Both the position numbers and the translations under genes were made by a program. A DNA stretch of 49,716 bases from Paludibacteraceae bacterium. GTDB taxonomy: Bacteria; Bacteroidota; Bacteroidia; Bacteroidales; Paludibacteraceae. Below the pieces are notes generated by a model. That model was not told the DNA's origin. It did not search any database and worked only from the letters and a program-made list of their open reading frames with translations. Shown piece by piece: positions 49,595 to 49,716 of the stretch. The stretch is taken from positions 1 through 49,716 of the forward strand of contig JAKSNZ010000013.1 of assembly GCA_024405855.1 (NCBI GenBank), read 5' to 3'. Numbering within the stretch: the first letter of the stretch is position 1; each line of letters starts with the position of its first letter.

Positions 49595-49716
49595 TTACCT
49601 TCCCATCATCACTAACAATATATTTATGTCTGATGGCGAAATGCCTGGAATGCGTGCCGCCTGTGCAATGGTTTCAGGGTCTGCCTTGGCAAGTTTTTGC
49701 CTTGCTTCTGTGCTTA
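49595..49716 (-). CDS. mnmG: tRNA uridine-5-carboxymethylaminomethyl modification enzyme MnmG, C-terminal end (partial)
   Basis: Only the last 39 codons plus two bases are in the window; the gene runs off the right edge. The translated end reads [20 protein letters not shown] then [16 protein letters not shown] and stop, which matches the helical C-terminus of MnmG/GidA that contacts MnmE. With MnmE it modifies wobble uridines in tRNA. mnmG (gidA) frequently lies close to replication origins, consistent with the origin evidence here. Confidence 0.92.
   Translation of the reverse strand, partial: STEARQKLAKADPETIAQAARIPGISPSDINILLVMMGR

Noticed and set aside
1..49716. CRISPR array, tRNA, rRNA or insertion sequence
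   Set aside because: No evenly spaced 24-40 bp direct repeats, cloverleaf sequences, rRNA motifs or transposase-like frames were found on either strand.

Overview
This window looks like a chromosome segment from a member of the Bacteroidales (Bacteroidota), about 38-40% G+C by eye. The evidence is promoter -7 boxes of the Bacteroides type (TAnnTTTG), lineage-typical families (DUF4292, DUF4294, DUF4301, RprX/RprY, PorE-like and PorV-like outer-membrane proteins, a GDE/GT4/GH57 glycogen cluster) and a near absence of Shine-Dalgarno sequences. Nearly every gene is an ordinary core gene. I see no tRNA, rRNA, CRISPR array, phage or insertion sequence.

Layout. 1-1.2 kb: a small secreted protein with a type IX-like tail, a tiny HTH regulator, and just upstream of it a rod-shaped 6S-like RNA candidate. 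1.2-6.75 kb (minus): ribD, a 939-aa TPR protein and an outer-membrane barrel in one operon. 6.8-15.6 kb (plus): prmC, then glycogen debranching enzyme, GT4 glycosyltransferase, GH57 amylase, DUF4301 and asnS. 15.7-22.3 kb (minus): scpB, a short rnr, dut, TPR lipoprotein, DUF4292 lipoprotein and an EnvC-like protein. 22.3-29.6 kb (minus): purH, mreB, mreC, mreD, mrdA and rodA, the cell-elongation operon. 29.7-35.2 kb (minus): rprX, rprY, PorE-like lipoprotein, thyA and folA. 35.2-37.5 kb (minus): DUF4294, a small membrane protein and a THUMP methyltransferase. 37.6-40.2 kb (plus): a PorV-like barrel coupled to a helix-hairpin-helix outer-membrane protein. 40.2-41.1 kb: nadA. 41.1-41.5 kb: a very AT-rich gap with clustered DnaA boxes. 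41.5-45 kb (minus): a coiled-coil protein, hemW, vanZ-like and dprA. 45-46.1 kb: ychF. 46.2-49.7 kb (minus): deoC, uvrC, apt and the 3' end of mnmG, with two parS sites between apt and mnmG.

Main points for a second look. (1) The 391-bp gap at 41105-41495 (about 17% G+C by hand count, one perfect DnaA box plus helically phased near-consensus boxes), together with two ParB-type parS palindromes 8 kb away, marks a probable chromosomal origin of replication. (2) A 6S-like structured RNA sits immediately before an HTH gene. (3) DUF4301, at the end of the glycogen cluster, shows a motif series resembling UDP-sugar pyrophosphorylases. (4) Intergenic DNA repeatedly carries tandem heptamers of unrelated sequence, including four copies inside the divergent ribD/prmC promoter and a 4+4 purine/pyrimidine array before asnS. 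(5) RNase R lacks its N-terminal RNA-binding domains. (6) A duplicated hairpin with a compensatory base change precedes the GT4 gene.
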